Shown: in pieces, positions 1 to 9,528 of the stretch
Layout: the number at the start of each line of letters is the position of its first letter
How positions within the stretch are numbered: the first letter of the stretch is position 1
DNA from: Ktedonobacter racemifer DSM 44963
GTDB lineage: Bacteria; Chloroflexota; Ktedonobacteria; Ktedonobacterales; Ktedonobacteraceae
DNA length: 64,000 nt
Assembly: GCF_000178855.1 (NCBI RefSeq)
Contig: NZ_ADVG01000001.1
Span: 682,001-746,000 of the forward strand
Reading direction: 5' to 3'
Program-made: the position numbers and the translations under genes
Notes under the pieces: model-generated
What the model was told of the DNA's origin: nothing
Database searches by the model: none
Seen by the model: only the letters and a program-made list of their open reading frames with translations

Positions 1-111
1 TGCTTGTTTCTCGAAGCTATCACATCATTTCAAGAGACTGCTTGAGGTTTGAGCAGGTATGCATCTTCGCTACCAGGGATGGGGACACGTGAAAGGGAGG
101 TTGACCGCACG
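1..111 (+). promoter_or_regulatory. Leader of histidine kinase gene, shared with the paralogue at 16187-19123
   Basis: This stretch matches, with small differences, the region just upstream of the inverted paralogue (19124-19240, minus strand). Shared blocks include TGCTTGTTTCTC, ATCACATCATTTCA, CAGGGATGGGG and ACGTGAAAGGGAG. The last block supplies the ribosome binding site for ATG 112. Conservation of non-coding sequence suggests a common promoter or leader, but I could not pick out convincing -35/-10 boxes. Confidence 0.5.
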
Positions 112-2385
112 ATGATAAAGACAACGCAGACCAAGCATCTCACTCAGCGCAGGAATGAGACGCTCCTCACGCTTCTGGAGACACTTCCTGGTGCTTTGTT
201 TGTCATTGATGACGACATGACCATTGTGTATGCCAATGCGAGCGCGCAGACCATGCTCGGCACCACACAAGAGGCGCTTGTTGGAAACAGCTTCTGGCAC
301 TCCGCTCCCCCCCTGGTGAGCACCGCACTCTATCAGGCGGTGCTCAAGGCCAGACAGACGCGGAAACTGACCGACGTGGAATATCGTTCCCCGGCGACCC
401 AGACCTGGTTCCATGCACAGATCTCGCCCACCGGAGTGGGCCTCGCGGTCTTTTTCCAGAAAAACACGGAACCAACGCAGTGCCAGGACGCCCTTTGTCA
501 AAGTGAACAGCGGTATCGGGATCTCCTGGAGCACAGTGCTGAGCGTGTCGCGATGTTGACACCAGAGGGACTGATCCTGGAGATCAGTCAGCGTCCCTTG
601 GCGGACGCGCAGGTCCTGCGCGAGGAGGTGATTGGCAAACCGCTCACTGCTGTTCCCTGGTGGGCGTCTGTCCCGCATGCCCAAGGGCAATTATGTGCGG
701 CGATCGAACAGGCCAGACAGGGAGAGACGGTGCGCTTTGAAGCCCGCATCTGTCCACACTCAGGAAGGTGTCTCGACCTTGCCGTGACGCTGACGCCCCA
801 GTGCGGGACGAATCAGCAGGTCGAGTATCTGATCTGTACGGGATTCGATATTACCCGGTACAAGCGCGTGGAAGAGGAGCTTCATACTGTGCTCGATACC
901 CTACCCCAATTTGTCTGGGTCAGACAGCCTGATGGTTCCATCGCCTACAGTAATCGACGCTCACACGACTATGCCCGCATGATGTCCGAGCGACACCCAG
1001 AGGATGAATGGTTCCCGCAACTGGCTCCCAATGATCGGCAGTGCATCCAGGGCATGTGGCGCACAGCCCCCCGAACGGACATCACATATGATGAAGCGGT
1101 CTCGCTTCAGTTTGTACATCCTGAGGATCGAGAACGGGTCCTGGCTATTCAGCGCCAGGGATTGGAGGCAGGGGAACCCTATGAGTTTGAATATCGTCTC
1201 AGAGAGAGACAGCCGGGCGCCTATCGCTGGTTTTTATCACGGGGTGTACCTCTGCGAAACGAGGAGGGGCAGATCGTCCAATGGTTTGGCACCTGCACCG
1301 ATATCCATAAGCAGAAACAAACCGAGGACGCCTTGCGTCAGAGCCAGGAACGCGTGAACCATCTCATGAATTCCAGCGTGATCGGCATCTTTTTCGCCGA
1401 AGGCGACGTGGTGGTGGAAGGGAACCACACCTTTCTGCGCATGACGGGCTATAGCCGGAACGACCTGAGCCAGCGGCGCCTCACCTGGGGCAGGCTCGCC
1501 CTGCTAGGCTTGAAGACCTCGCTAACCCAGCAAGCGCACCAGGAACTGGTCGTGCAGCAATATGCCACGCCCTTTGAGACTGAACTCGTGTGTAAGGATG
1601 GCAGCCGCCTGGATGTGCTGATGGGTGGTGTGGCCTTTCATGGGGAGGTGCTCCAGGGCATCGGCTTTGTGCTGGACAATTCCGCGCGCAAAGAACTGGA
1701 ACGGCGCAAGGATACCTTCATCAGCATGGCCAACCATGAGCTCAGGACGCCGCTTACCGCGATCAAGATCCAGACCCAGCTGCTGAAAAAGCGTCTGGTC
1801 AGGCAGGGCCTTCACGAGGCGGCGGCAGCGCTTTCGCGTGTGGAGGAGCCGCTCACCCTGCTGGAACGGTTGGTCGGAGATCTGCTGGATGTCACCAGGA
1901 TTCAGGCTGGGAGGTTGGAGTACCATTGGGAGCCAGTGGATCTGGATGCCCTACTCCAGGACGTGACGAGCACGACGCAGCAGATGGACCCAACCCATAT
2001 CATTGCCGTGCGTGGCACCATCTCGCGCCTCCTGCTCGGGGATAAAGACCGCTTAGCACAAGTCTTTCTCAATCTGATCAGTAATGCCATCAAGTATGCT
2101 CCTGATGCCCTGCTGATCGACATTGAGGCGAGCGCATCGGCGGAAACCGCCACGGTAGTCGTCCGCGATCATGGCATCGGCATCCCAAAGGAGCTGTGCG
2201 AGAAAATCTTTGAGCGCTTTTATCGGGTGAGTAATCCGAGCCAGCTCATGGTTCCTGGCCTGGGGATGGGCTTGTGCATTGTAACGGAGATTGTCAAGCA
2301 GCACGGCGGAACCATCACCGTAGACAGCGAAGTGGGCAAAGGATCAACCTTTCACGTGACGCTTCCTCTCACCAGAGAGAGCTGA
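112..2385 (+). CDS. Multi-PAS sensor histidine kinase
   Basis: A 757-residue predicted cytoplasmic sensor kinase without clear membrane segments. About four PAS/PAC units (roughly residues 20-520) precede a HisKA domain with phospho-acceptor His542 (motif ANHELRTPL). A HATPase domain follows, with N box (NLISNAIKYAP), G1 (DHGIGIP), F box (FERFYR) and G2 (GLGMGL). All catalytic motifs are intact. The frame is open upstream to a TTG at 49, but ATG 112 is chosen because GGGAGG lies just upstream and the paralogue starts at the matching place. No response regulator gene is adjacent, so this is an orphan kinase. The PAS ligand cannot be told from sequence. Confidence 0.9.
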   Translation: MIKTTQTKHLTQRRNETLLTLLETLPGALFVIDDDMTIVYANASAQTMLGTTQEALVGNSFWHSAPPLVSTALYQAVLKARQTRKLTDVEYRSPATQTWFHAQISPTGVGLAVFFQKNTEPTQCQDALCQSEQRYRDLLEHSAERVAMLTPEGLILEISQRPLADAQVLREEVIGKPLTAVPWWASVPHAQGQLCAAIEQARQGETVRFEARICPHSGRCLDLAVTLTPQCGTNQQVEYLICTGFDITRYKRVEEELHTVLDTLPQFVWVRQPDGSIAYSNRRSHDYARMMSERHPEDEWFPQLAPNDRQCIQGMWRTAPRTDITYDEAVSLQFVHPEDRERVLAIQRQGLEAGEPYEFEYRLRERQPGAYRWFLSRGVPLRNEEGQIVQWFGTCTDIHKQKQTEDALRQSQERVNHLMNSSVIGIFFAEGDVVVEGNHTFLRMTGYSRNDLSQRRLTWGRLALLGLKTSLTQQAHQELVVQQYATPFETELVCKDGSRLDVLMGGVAFHGEVLQGIGFVLDNSARKELERRKDTFISMANHELRTPLTAIKIQTQLLKKRLVRQGLHEAAAALSRVEEPLTLLERLVGDLLDVTRIQAGRLEYHWEPVDLDALLQDVTSTTQQMDPTHIIAVRGTISRLLLGDKDRLAQVFLNLISNAIKYAPDALLIDIEASASAETATVVVRDHGIGIPKELCEKIFERFYRVSNPSQLMVPGLGMGLCIVTEIVKQHGGTITVDSEVGKGSTFHVTLPLTRES

Positions 2386-2572
2386 CCAGGGAAGAGATGG
2401 CACGATGGGATCGAAGGTGGGTTGCCCAGTTGCCAGGCACTCATCCGGGAGCAGCAAGGGGATGTGGGCGTCCCCAGCACCAGGGAAGAGAGTTCAACCT
2501 TCCGGTTTCCCTTCCCCATGGTGCAAGGAGAGCAAACATCCACAGAAAAACACCAGCGCTGACTCATCAGCA

Positions 2573-2606
2573 GAAACAGGCGACAATCTCGATTGTCGCC
2601 TGTTTC
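2573..2606 (+). terminator. Intrinsic terminator after the histidine kinase
   Basis: A perfect 15-bp stem (GAAACAGGCGACAAT and its complement) with a 4-base loop, followed by a T/C-rich run. It lies about 190 bp after the kinase stop. I see no gene between the two. Confidence 0.6.
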
Positions 2607-2715
2607 CTTTCCTTCGGGGTCTTCATGGGAATGTTTGGCTCAAACGCACGTTTGATGATGAGGCTAAGAGTTCATTGACGAACCAGAAGAGCTAGCTTAG
2701 AATGAGGTAAAAAAT

Positions 2716-2765
2716 GATGCAATGAAAAGGCCCTCACTACGCGGTGAGAGCCTTTTCATTGCATC
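2716..2765. terminator. Bidirectional hairpin terminator between convergent genes
   Basis: A near-perfect stem of about 20 bp (GATGCAATGAAAAGGC and complement) lies between the plus-strand kinase and the minus-strand hydrolase. A-rich and T-rich arms would give U-tracts in both directions. Confidence 0.6.
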
Positions 2766-2794
2766 GGATGCCTAAATTATGATCAATCTTTGTC

Positions 2795-3478
2795 CTACCT
2801 GGTCCTGGCACCGGCAGCCACAGGGGCAGCACTTCTCTTGCCCGCTCCTCGTAGTTCCTCGAACCAACCCCAGTCCCTATTCTGATCAATGACCGTCTGC
2901 AAGAACCCATTGACCGTTTCTTTCCGCGCCCAATCGCGCTGAAGTTCACATGCCACCGAGTTCCACGTCACCAGTTGCGCACCAGCCTGAGATACTCGAT
3001 GTAACGCGGTCTCATGAGCCACGGGAGTCGTGCCACCAAGTGCATCCACTACTGGATAGACTTCATAGCCCTCCTTGAGCGCATCAAGGGTCGGGAACAG
3101 CAGGCAAGCTTCAGTCCACAATGCACCGATGATCAGTTTTCGCCGTCCAGTGGCTTTAATAGCCGCAACAGTCTCTTTATCTTCCCAGGTGTTAATGGAT
3201 GTACGATCATACGATTTCACATCCGAGAGGACTTCCTTCAATTGCGGAATGGTATCTGGATTGACGCCAGTACTCACATTGACTGTCGTGAGGATGATAG
3301 GAAGCTCAAACACCTTCGCAAGCCTGGCAAGGGTAACAACGTTGTTGATAAGATCACCCGAATTCATCGATTTTACGGTGTAGATTTGCAACGGCTGATA
3401 GTCGATAAGTACCAGCGCTGCGTTCTTCGAAGTCAGCAAGTGATCCTTCATAGGGTCGCGCATTGGTAAACTTGTCAT
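2795..3478 (-). CDS. Isochorismatase-family cysteine hydrolase (YcaC-like)
   Basis: A 227-residue protein of the isochorismatase-like cysteine hydrolase superfamily. The expected catalytic Asp is seen in VLIDYQ and the nucleophile Cys in WTEACLL; the later YPVVDALGG segment is also typical. The YcaC subgroup is the best match by motif, but its substrate is not settled in the family. The frame extends upstream, yet ATG 3478 is chosen because AAGGAG stands 7 bases before it. The gene stands alone and converges on the kinase across the 2716-2765 hairpin. Confidence 0.85.
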   Translation of the reverse strand: MTSLPMRDPMKDHLLTSKNAALVLIDYQPLQIYTVKSMNSGDLINNVVTLARLAKVFELPIILTTVNVSTGVNPDTIPQLKEVLSDVKSYDRTSINTWEDKETVAAIKATGRRKLIIGALWTEACLLFPTLDALKEGYEVYPVVDALGGTTPVAHETALHRVSQAGAQLVTWNSVACELQRDWARKETVNGFLQTVIDQNRDWGWFEELRGAGKRSAAPVAAGARTR

Positions 3479-4123
3479 CAATTTCTCCTTTGCGGATTGC
3501 AGGAGACCGGCAGGCACTTCTACCTCGCCCAGAGTCACCTTTGCCTTTCTCAATATGCAAGGGGGAACCCTACTTCACTTTGAGTATATCAATCCCAGAA
3601 AATTCATCTATTATCTCATGAGACTAGTCTTTCTTAACCACCCCTCACACGAGATGTCACGCAACAACGCCGGTCGCAGGCCAACATCACAATTTCGGAA
3701 GCCTTACGAATTTAGGATGAATATGATACGCTATGTCATTGCTCGATTGATTGCTGTGAGAGGAACGCGAGACGAAAACACTCATAGGCGTCTCACAGCG
3801 TCACTTCTGGTGTGTAGCCTGCTTCCTGGATGGGTCCGCCAATCCGGCGCGGATGGCATTTGCGTAATCTGCCGTGCTGGCAGATTACGCCAAGATCGCA
3901 TTCACTAGTCCCTCTTCTGTCAGAATGGGAGGGGACGTGAAAGCTCTCCATAAGAGATAGGAGGGCTCATCCGCCATTTTGATGCTGAGGGGAATTTCTG
4001 AGCAGCATAACCCTCACTGTGGCTGACCTCTGCTTCATTGACACGCAACTCTTTGGGGCTCGTTTGTCCGGTTGCTCATGCTTTCCAGTCTCATCATCAA
4101 AAGGCGTTTGAGCCTCACTCGAG
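3479..4123. other. Intergenic region with one perfect inverted repeat
   Basis: I find no convincing gene: open frames here lack ribosome binding sites and recognisable motifs. A perfect 12-bp inverted repeat with a 5-base loop (GCGTAATCTGCC at 3862-3873 and complement at 3879-3890) stands out. It lacks a T-run and could be a protein site or a relic of a mobile element. Confidence 0.4.
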
Positions 4124-4555
4124 TTAACCAAAAGCTCTCTCAGAGCTTACTGATTTGGTGTTGATGAGTGGAAACTTCATCTCCTCAGTAGAGACGAGCT
4201 CAGCCTGGCGCTCCAGATCTTGCAGCAAGTTCTGATCGTTGCGATACAATTGCCGTAATTGTTCCAACGAGCTCTGCGAGATGACCTCACCCAAGACACT
4301 TGCGTCTAGTCCTACGGTCTGATCGATTTGTGCAATGCGTGTAGAGAGCTTCTGTACCAAACCGAGGAGACTCTCCAACTCCGCTCTGAAAAAACGTTGT
4401 AGAGCATGATGTGTGCAAAGGAACTCCCAATACGGTCAACACGCCCTGCTCGCTGGATGAGACGCACAGGATTCCAGTGCAGGTCATAGTTAATGACGAT
4501 CCCTGCGTCTTGCAGGTTTTGCCCCTCGGAGAGGACATCAGTGCTAATGAGCACC
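4124..4555 (-). pseudogene. SNF2/DEAD-type helicase C-terminal fragment, frameshifted
   Basis: The minus strand encodes helicase motifs V and VI ([15 protein letters not shown], then [13 protein letters not shown]) typical of the C-terminal RecA-like domain of SNF2-type helicases. The frame is lost after about position 4390. The downstream part ([31 protein letters not shown]) continues in another frame to 4124. The N-terminal helicase domain is absent. This is therefore a decayed 3' remnant. Immediately beyond it, the opposite strand carries an unrelated transglycosylase remnant, so the junction near 4556-4570 is probably a recombination scar. Confidence 0.7.
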
Positions 4556-4558
4556 TGA

Positions 4559-4711
4559 ATTTCTGACCCACACCAGGCCCTGCATGCAGCGGCCCAGTTG
4601 ATGGCTAGATATTATCAAGCCAATGGGAAAGATTATGCCAAAGCGCTGGCAGGCTATAACTGTGGAGGCAGATGCCTGGCACATGCAGTCAGGGTTGGCG
4701 GTGAGCAATGA
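4559..4711 (+). pseudogene. Lytic transglycosylase (SLT-like) C-terminal remnant
   Basis: A short plus-strand frame reads [17 protein letters not shown] followed by YAKALAGYNCG. This is the signature of the end of an SLT-type lytic transglycosylase domain, where an alpha helix precedes the conserved AYNxG motif. It has no start codon or ribosome binding site and stops at 4709-4711, so it is a fragment. It abuts the antisense helicase remnant. The assignment rests on about 45 residues. Confidence 0.5.
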
Positions 4712-4789
4712 GGATGCCAGATTCCACAATCGACGCGGCAGTACATCTGGTTGATCATGGACGCGTGTGCTAAGACAAGGTACAGGGTT

Positions 4790-4844
4790 TTTACTGTCAT
4801 TTATCAGTAATGCGTTTAAATGACATTTACTGTCATTTATTAGT
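4790..4844. repeat. Two direct copies of a 19-bp motif with internal dyad symmetry
   Basis: TTTACTGTCATTTATCAGT at 4790-4808 recurs as TTTACTGTCATTTATTAGT at 4826-4844, differing at one base. The first copy contains the inverted pair TTACTG/CAGTAA separated by 8 bases. Such sites could bind a recombinase or repressor. No gene sits nearby except the minus-strand kinase that ends at 4974. Confidence 0.45.
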
Positions 4845-4973
4845 TAAAAATTACCGTTTCCTTCGCAAATCGCTCATCATGAGGCTCAGCGCTCTCAGCG
4901 AAATAGGCTCTCTCACATAATCTGGCGCTGCGTCAGTACGAAGGTTAATTTGGCTTGATGTCAACTTCCTCCC

Positions 4974-7016
4974 TCAACGTGGGGCAGGTTCGTGGCAGGG
5001 AAGAGAGAAGAAGAACGTCGAGCCAACCCCTTCCTCGGATTCGAAGTCGATGTGCCCTCCATGCCGTTCAATCAGTTCCCGGCACAGATAGAGACCCAGT
5101 CCTGTTCCACGGATGCCAGCGGCACGCGCATTTTCGGCACGGACAAACCGTCCAAAGAGGTGCGCTTGCTGGGCACGTGGAATCCCCATCCCCTGATCGC
5201 GGATACGGAAACGGGCTTCGTGTGTCTCCGCGTGTTCCTCAAGCATCACCTCGATGGGACCACCGCCTGGACTGTATTTGATGGCATTGGAAAGCAGATT
5301 GGAAAGGACCTGTTCGATCCGGAAGGTATCGACCGTTGCCCAGAGCTGGGGCGGAGCGGCTTGGACATCGAGCTGATGCTTGTCTGTGGTGGCCTGGAGC
5401 CGCTGGATCACCTTCCGGGTGAGGTCAACCAGATCGGTCGAGCGTCGTTCCAGCGCGAACTGGCCTGCCTGCATCCGCGTCACATCCAACAGATCCTCCG
5501 TGAGGCTGGCTAATTGCCACGAGGCTTGCTTCATCTCCTGCACCTTTTCACGCTGCCACTCGTCCAGCCCATGTTCTTTCCCACGGGCCGCGCGTATGAG
5601 CAGGCGATCGGCATAGCCCGCGACGATGGTCAAGGGAGTGCGTAGTTCATGCGTTGCCAGACTGATGAATTGGTCTTTGAGCGTCTCCGCCTCTTTGAGG
5701 GCGCTCACATCCTGATAGACCACCAGAACCACCCGCTCTGCTGAAGGAAGCGCCGGTGTCATCTCCTGGGGAAGACGAGGAAGCAGAGAGAGATTCGTAA
5801 AGGGGATCGCATCCACCACGACCGGAAGACGGGTGCCATCAGGTCGTCGGATCCCCAACTGGCGGTAGAGCACGGGTTCACCAGAGGCCATGGCACGGGC
5901 GCCTGTCAAGTCGTCCATGGGGAGCGGTTGCCCATTCGCGTTGAAAAGATGGATGCCTTGTTGTTGGAGAAACTCCTCCTGAGGTTGGCCTCGTGGCCAT
6001 TCTGCGCCCCAGAGAGCCGCCGCCGCATCATTGGCCATCAGTAAGCGCAATTGAGGCCCTTGCACCAGGAAGACCCCATTCGGCAAGCGATCCAGGATCG
6101 ATTGTAAGACATGCAAGCGCGCATCCATGTCGGCACGTGCCTCTTGCTCCAGATGTTCCAGGCGACGACGCTCAGTCACGTCTCGATTGATTTCCAAAAT
6201 AGCGGAAGGCGCTCCCTGCTCATCGCGCACCAGCACTTGGCGGCTTTCGACGATCACCTGGGTCCCATCCCGGCACGTGTGGATGAGCTCCCCTTGCCAC
6301 TGGCCGTGCTGCTCCAGGGTTTGATCGACCGCCTCCTGCGAGATGAGGAAACGCGTCTGGAGCAGCGTATGGGAGACCTTGCCCGTGACCTCCTGAGCTG
6401 TCCACCTGTAGAGGTGCTCAGCCCCCTCGTTCCAAGAAAGGATGCGGTTCTCTGCATCACGCACCAGGATCGCATCGTGGGCCAGGCTGATGAGTTTGTC
6501 CTGCTGGCGCAAGCGCTGGAGAATCCGCATGCGCTCGCGTTCCACCTCACGTTGAGCGGTTATATCGCGGACCGCGCCCATTACATGCAGGGTGTGCTCG
6601 ATCCGAATGGGCCGCAGGCTAATCTCGACGGGAAACTGGCTGCCATCTTTGCGCCGACCCACCAGGTCGAGCCCGGCGCCTATCAAGCGAGGACGCGCTG
6701 CCTGCATGTAGTGCGTTCGCTTGGCCACGTGGGCCGCACGCAGATGCTCAGGAAGAAGGCATTCTATTGTCTGGCCAATCAGTTCGTCATGGCCATAACC
6801 AAACAGCATTTCCAACTGCGTATTCACCAGAACAATCATGCCTGTTGTGTCAACCACAATCAGGGCATCGGGTGAGAGATCAAGAAAGGCAGCCAGGATG
6901 TTCAGCGTCAGCAAAAACGAGACCATCAGCGCGGTACTGTCGGGCTGGATGGGCAGTTCCCCGGACATAGCACCCTGTTTCTCTGGGTGGAGGTTAGGGT
7001 CTTGTGGATTCTTCAT
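4974..7016 (-). CDS. PAS-domain sensor histidine kinase
   Basis: A 680-residue cytoplasmic sensor kinase. Three PAS domains are recognisable: LSPDALIVVDTTGMIVLVN near the N-terminus, AHDAILVRDAENRILSWN in the middle, and RLPNGVFLVQG later. HisKA follows with His456 in ATHELRTPL, then HATPase motifs NLLSNAIKYSP, DQGMGIP, FGRFVR and GTGLGLYL. ATG 7016 is preferred over GTG 7025 because AGAAGG is better spaced from it. A degenerate fragment of a similar kinase lies just upstream at 7066-7597. No response regulator is linked. It is more distant in sequence from the two paired kinases at 112 and 19123. Confidence 0.9.
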   Translation of the reverse strand: MKNPQDPNLHPEKQGAMSGELPIQPDSTALMVSFLLTLNILAAFLDLSPDALIVVDTTGMIVLVNTQLEMLFGYGHDELIGQTIECLLPEHLRAAHVAKRTHYMQAARPRLIGAGLDLVGRRKDGSQFPVEISLRPIRIEHTLHVMGAVRDITAQREVERERMRILQRLRQQDKLISLAHDAILVRDAENRILSWNEGAEHLYRWTAQEVTGKVSHTLLQTRFLISQEAVDQTLEQHGQWQGELIHTCRDGTQVIVESRQVLVRDEQGAPSAILEINRDVTERRRLEHLEQEARADMDARLHVLQSILDRLPNGVFLVQGPQLRLLMANDAAAALWGAEWPRGQPQEEFLQQQGIHLFNANGQPLPMDDLTGARAMASGEPVLYRQLGIRRPDGTRLPVVVDAIPFTNLSLLPRLPQEMTPALPSAERVVLVVYQDVSALKEAETLKDQFISLATHELRTPLTIVAGYADRLLIRAARGKEHGLDEWQREKVQEMKQASWQLASLTEDLLDVTRMQAGQFALERRSTDLVDLTRKVIQRLQATTDKHQLDVQAAPPQLWATVDTFRIEQVLSNLLSNAIKYSPGGGPIEVMLEEHAETHEARFRIRDQGMGIPRAQQAHLFGRFVRAENARAAGIRGTGLGLYLCRELIERHGGHIDFESEEGVGSTFFFSLPCHEPAPR

Positions 7017-7065
7017 CGAAGACACACCTTCTTTCTCTGGAGAGATTCAATTCTCCTGATGGTCC

Positions 7066-7597
7066 TCACTTTGACTTCTCGTCGGCCAGGGCGTGGCGAA
7101 TGGTCTGCATCTGCAGGTCGTATACAATCGGTACGGTCAACCCAAACGTTGTTCCCCGGTTGGGGGCGCTCTGCATACCAACGCTACCATGATGGCGTTC
7201 GATGAGCGCCTTGCGTAGGGGAGAAGCTGAACGCTCAACGCAGATTCAGTCCGTGCTCAATCGCGCTCCCTTTCCCCAATCCAGAGGCTGCGTTCTCAAA
7301 GAAGAAGGTACATGCTGTGCGTTGAGAGAGCTGATCGGGCCTGCCCGATCCCACACCACAATGGCATCGGGTTGTGAGGCAAGACACGATCCGAGTTGCG
7401 AGCATGACAGAGGCTCTTTTCGCCCTGATACAGCTGGTTATTGCCGATGCTGGCCCATCTCGTCTTTCCTTCTCCAGAATGGAATCAACCAGGTACGCGC
7501 GAGAAACCACGCCAAAGAAGATGGGCGCTCCTCCCCCAACATCGTTTCGGGTTGCGAGCACATGCACCCATCTCAACAGCAATTCACCTCCCTCCAT
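7066..7597 (-). pseudogene. Decayed histidine kinase C-terminal remnant
   Basis: The minus strand just upstream of the intact kinase encodes a recognisable HATPase tail: LRKALIERHHGSVGMQSAP then RGTTFGLTVP, ending at the stop at 7066. Further upstream in a different frame is AASGLGKGSAIEHGLNL, a degraded G-box region. At least one frameshift separates them and no intact HisKA is visible. The region is best read as a dead kinase copy. Confidence 0.55.
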
Positions 7598-8061
7598 CTA
7601 TTACGATAGCACTTGGAAGGAAAAAATATCGTGTGCAAGGACATCCTTTTTCACCAATCCTTGCTGTCTCCTAGAATCACGGTTTTCTCGTCGCGGGTTG
7701 CCACCTTTCGCTGCTCGGCAGACCACAATGGCGATTTGGCAGATTAATCCCTAAAGATGCGATTGGAATAATACAGACGTATATAAGATTCGCCACGCAA
7801 AATACCAAACTTTGGTATTTTGCTCAAGAGTATCAGAAAAGGCAGAAATGATGTGAGAGTAAAAGTCATGCAATTACCAACGTTGGGCGTTTCCCTCAAA
7901 AGTAGTTGACGCTTTTGTACATATATAGGTGTAAGTTTTGTTCTTGGTACTGCAATAGGCATCCTTTCTCGTGGGTTAGCCGCGCCTTTTGCGCTCAGAG
8001 GTGCGGCCCCTGCCCTCTCATATGATTGTTGTTTATATTGAGCGCAGGGAGGTAGATACAC
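7598..8061. other. Intergenic region with a perfect palindrome
   Basis: No convincing gene. A perfect palindrome, GCAAAATACCAAA at 7797-7809 and its complement at 7811-7823 with one central base, could be an operator or a terminator stem. The small gene at 8062 follows about 240 bases later. Confidence 0.4.
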
Positions 8062-8355
8062 ATGCTCTCAGAAACCGAAGTCAAACGCCTGGAGGAGCTC
8101 TCAGAGGAAATGATCAAGGAGATTGAAAACACGGCCACATCCGCCGAGGCTGCGGTAGTGTACGGCAAGATCGGGCGCGCCTGCTCCAGGGCGCTGGCTC
8201 AGGAAGCTGCACGCAGCGCACTGCGGACCACTCGCACCCAGCATACCACGAAGTTCCAGAGTGCCCGTCAGACTTGCCTCCAGGCCCGTAAAGGTGGGAA
8301 CGGCACCACTGCCAGCCAGCCACAGCCAGCGCAGGGACAACAGCGTCGAGCCTAA
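8062..8355 (+). CDS. Small hypothetical protein, helical and basic
   Basis: A 97-residue protein with no family I recognise. The N-terminal half is predicted amphipathic helix (VKRLEELSEEMIKEIEN); the C-terminal third is rich in Gln, Pro, Ala and basic residues and probably disordered. GGGAGG 8-10 bases before ATG 8062 supports translation. It is followed on the same strand by the frameshifted C39-like peptidase (8422) and a methyltransferase relic (9025), which may once have formed one transcription unit. It has no signal peptide. Confidence 0.6.
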   Translation: MLSETEVKRLEELSEEMIKEIENTATSAEAAVVYGKIGRACSRALAQEAARSALRTTRTQHTTKFQSARQTCLQARKGGNGTTASQPQPAQGQQRRA

Positions 8356-8421
8356 GCGGACCATGAGGGATCACCGAGCCTTCCCCTCTTCGGAAGTTTC
8401 CTTTTCTAAACATCTGGAGCT

Positions 8422-8984
8422 GTGAACGCTCGACGCATACGCAATCGCCCTCAGTCACGGCGTCACCAGCTGCTACGCAACCGGAGAGAGGAACAACACC
8501 ACTTCGTACGCGTGAACCAGTGGGATGTGAGCCAGTACGCCAGTCAGCAGGAATACGACGACTGGCATCTCTCGACCTGTTCCTCTGCCTCGCTCGCGGT
8601 AGTCATCAACTACTACACCGGGAGACCTACCGCCTCACAGACATCCTCCACGCACAACTGGCAATCAATGCCATCCCTGTAGAGCTGGGCATGCTCGATG
8701 ACGAGGGTATTACACGAACAGCCGCACGCTTTGGACTGGGTACTGCGATCAGCCATGTACGCAGCCTCGATGAGCTGATCGCGCTGGCACAGCGAGGGGA
8801 GCCAAGCATCGTCAGCTTTCCCCCACCGGCCTTTGGTGGAGGCCATATTGTTGTCCTGGCCGGGGGAGATGAGCAGACAGTACGCCTCGTCGACTCTTCA
8901 CGCCTCAATATGCAAGTCATGGACCAGGCTACATTCCTCAAGTATTGGCGCGGGTTTAGCACTATTCTTCAGGAAAGCGCGTAA
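8422..8984 (+). pseudogene. C39-like papain-fold peptidase, single-base frameshift
   Basis: Two overlapping frames together encode one peptidase C39-like domain. The first gives the Cys helix (WHLSTCSSASLAVVINYY). The second gives YRLTDILHAQLAI, then the His strand (FGGGHIVVLAGG) and the Asp strand (VRLVDSS). The frame breaks near 8619-8630. Adding one G to the GGG run there would read TGETYRLTDIL and restore one continuous protein of about 187 residues. The start is GTG 8422 with GGAG just upstream. It could be a true mutation, a sequencing error in a G run, or a slippery site. All three putative catalytic residues remain. Confidence 0.65.
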
Positions 8985-9024
8985 AGAACGGTCCAGGGAA
9001 AGGAGATACATACTAGGGTAGCCT

Positions 9025-9380
9025 ATGACCCTCGATCTCACCGTAACGGACATGTTCTGCGGTGCAGGTGGGTCCACCACGGGAGCCGTCGCCGCAGGCG
9101 CTGATGTACGGCTTGCTATCAATTACAGGAAGCTGCACCGACGGTGACAACGCTTGCGCGCCATGCCCTGGTAACGAGTCAGAGCCCAGCAGAGAAGATT
9201 GAGGTTGAGGATTGCGGCTTTCGGGTGCTCGCGCCCAAAGAGATCCAGGCCGCAATGGCGTTCCCGAAAGAGTACATTCTGATAGGTACTCGTCGAGAGC
9301 AAATCAAAATGTTAGGGAATGCCGTTACCCCACCCATCATGAGACTGCTGATGGACCGGGTTATCGCCTCACTTCAATAA
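9025..9380 (+). pseudogene. C5 cytosine DNA methyltransferase with internal deletion
   Basis: ATG 9025, preceded by AGGAGA, opens with methyltransferase motif I (TDMFCGAGGSTTGAVAAGAD). After INY the reading frame is lost. From about 9130 a second frame carries the end of the family: AAPTVTTLARHALV, then VLAPKEIQAAMAFP and motif X (KMLGNAVTPPIMR). The catalytic PCQ and ENV motifs and the target recognition domain are missing. A large internal deletion therefore joined the two ends of the gene. The product cannot be active. Confidence 0.8.
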
Positions 9381-9422
9381 TACCCGAGTCAGTATCAGCC
9401 ATTGCTACAAGGCGGTATAACC

Positions 9423-9450
9423 AGCCCTTATAGCAAGTGCTATAAGGGCT
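9423..9450. terminator. Recurrent hairpin, copy 1
   Basis: Perfect 13-bp arms (AGCCCTTATAGCA and complement) with a 2-base loop, followed by TTTCCTTT. It can end both the methyltransferase relic and the minus-strand gene at 9529. Related hairpins recur at 10294, 13082, 14205 and, degenerate, at 15150. Confidence 0.65.
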
Positions 9451-9528
9451 TTTCCTTTACAACGGTGGTTCCCCTGATTGTTTACCTGACTACACGGGAA
9501 TGTTAAACGACATCTTAATAGCATTCCC

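Noticed and set aside
3555..3908. A 117-codon open frame after the isochorismatase-like gene
   Set aside because: No ribosome binding site and no recognisable family; it spans the inverted repeat at 3862.
8062..9380. A restriction-modification or defence island made of the small protein, peptidase and methyltransferase
   Set aside because: No restriction enzyme or known defence domain is present and two of the three genes are broken, so the idea is not supported.
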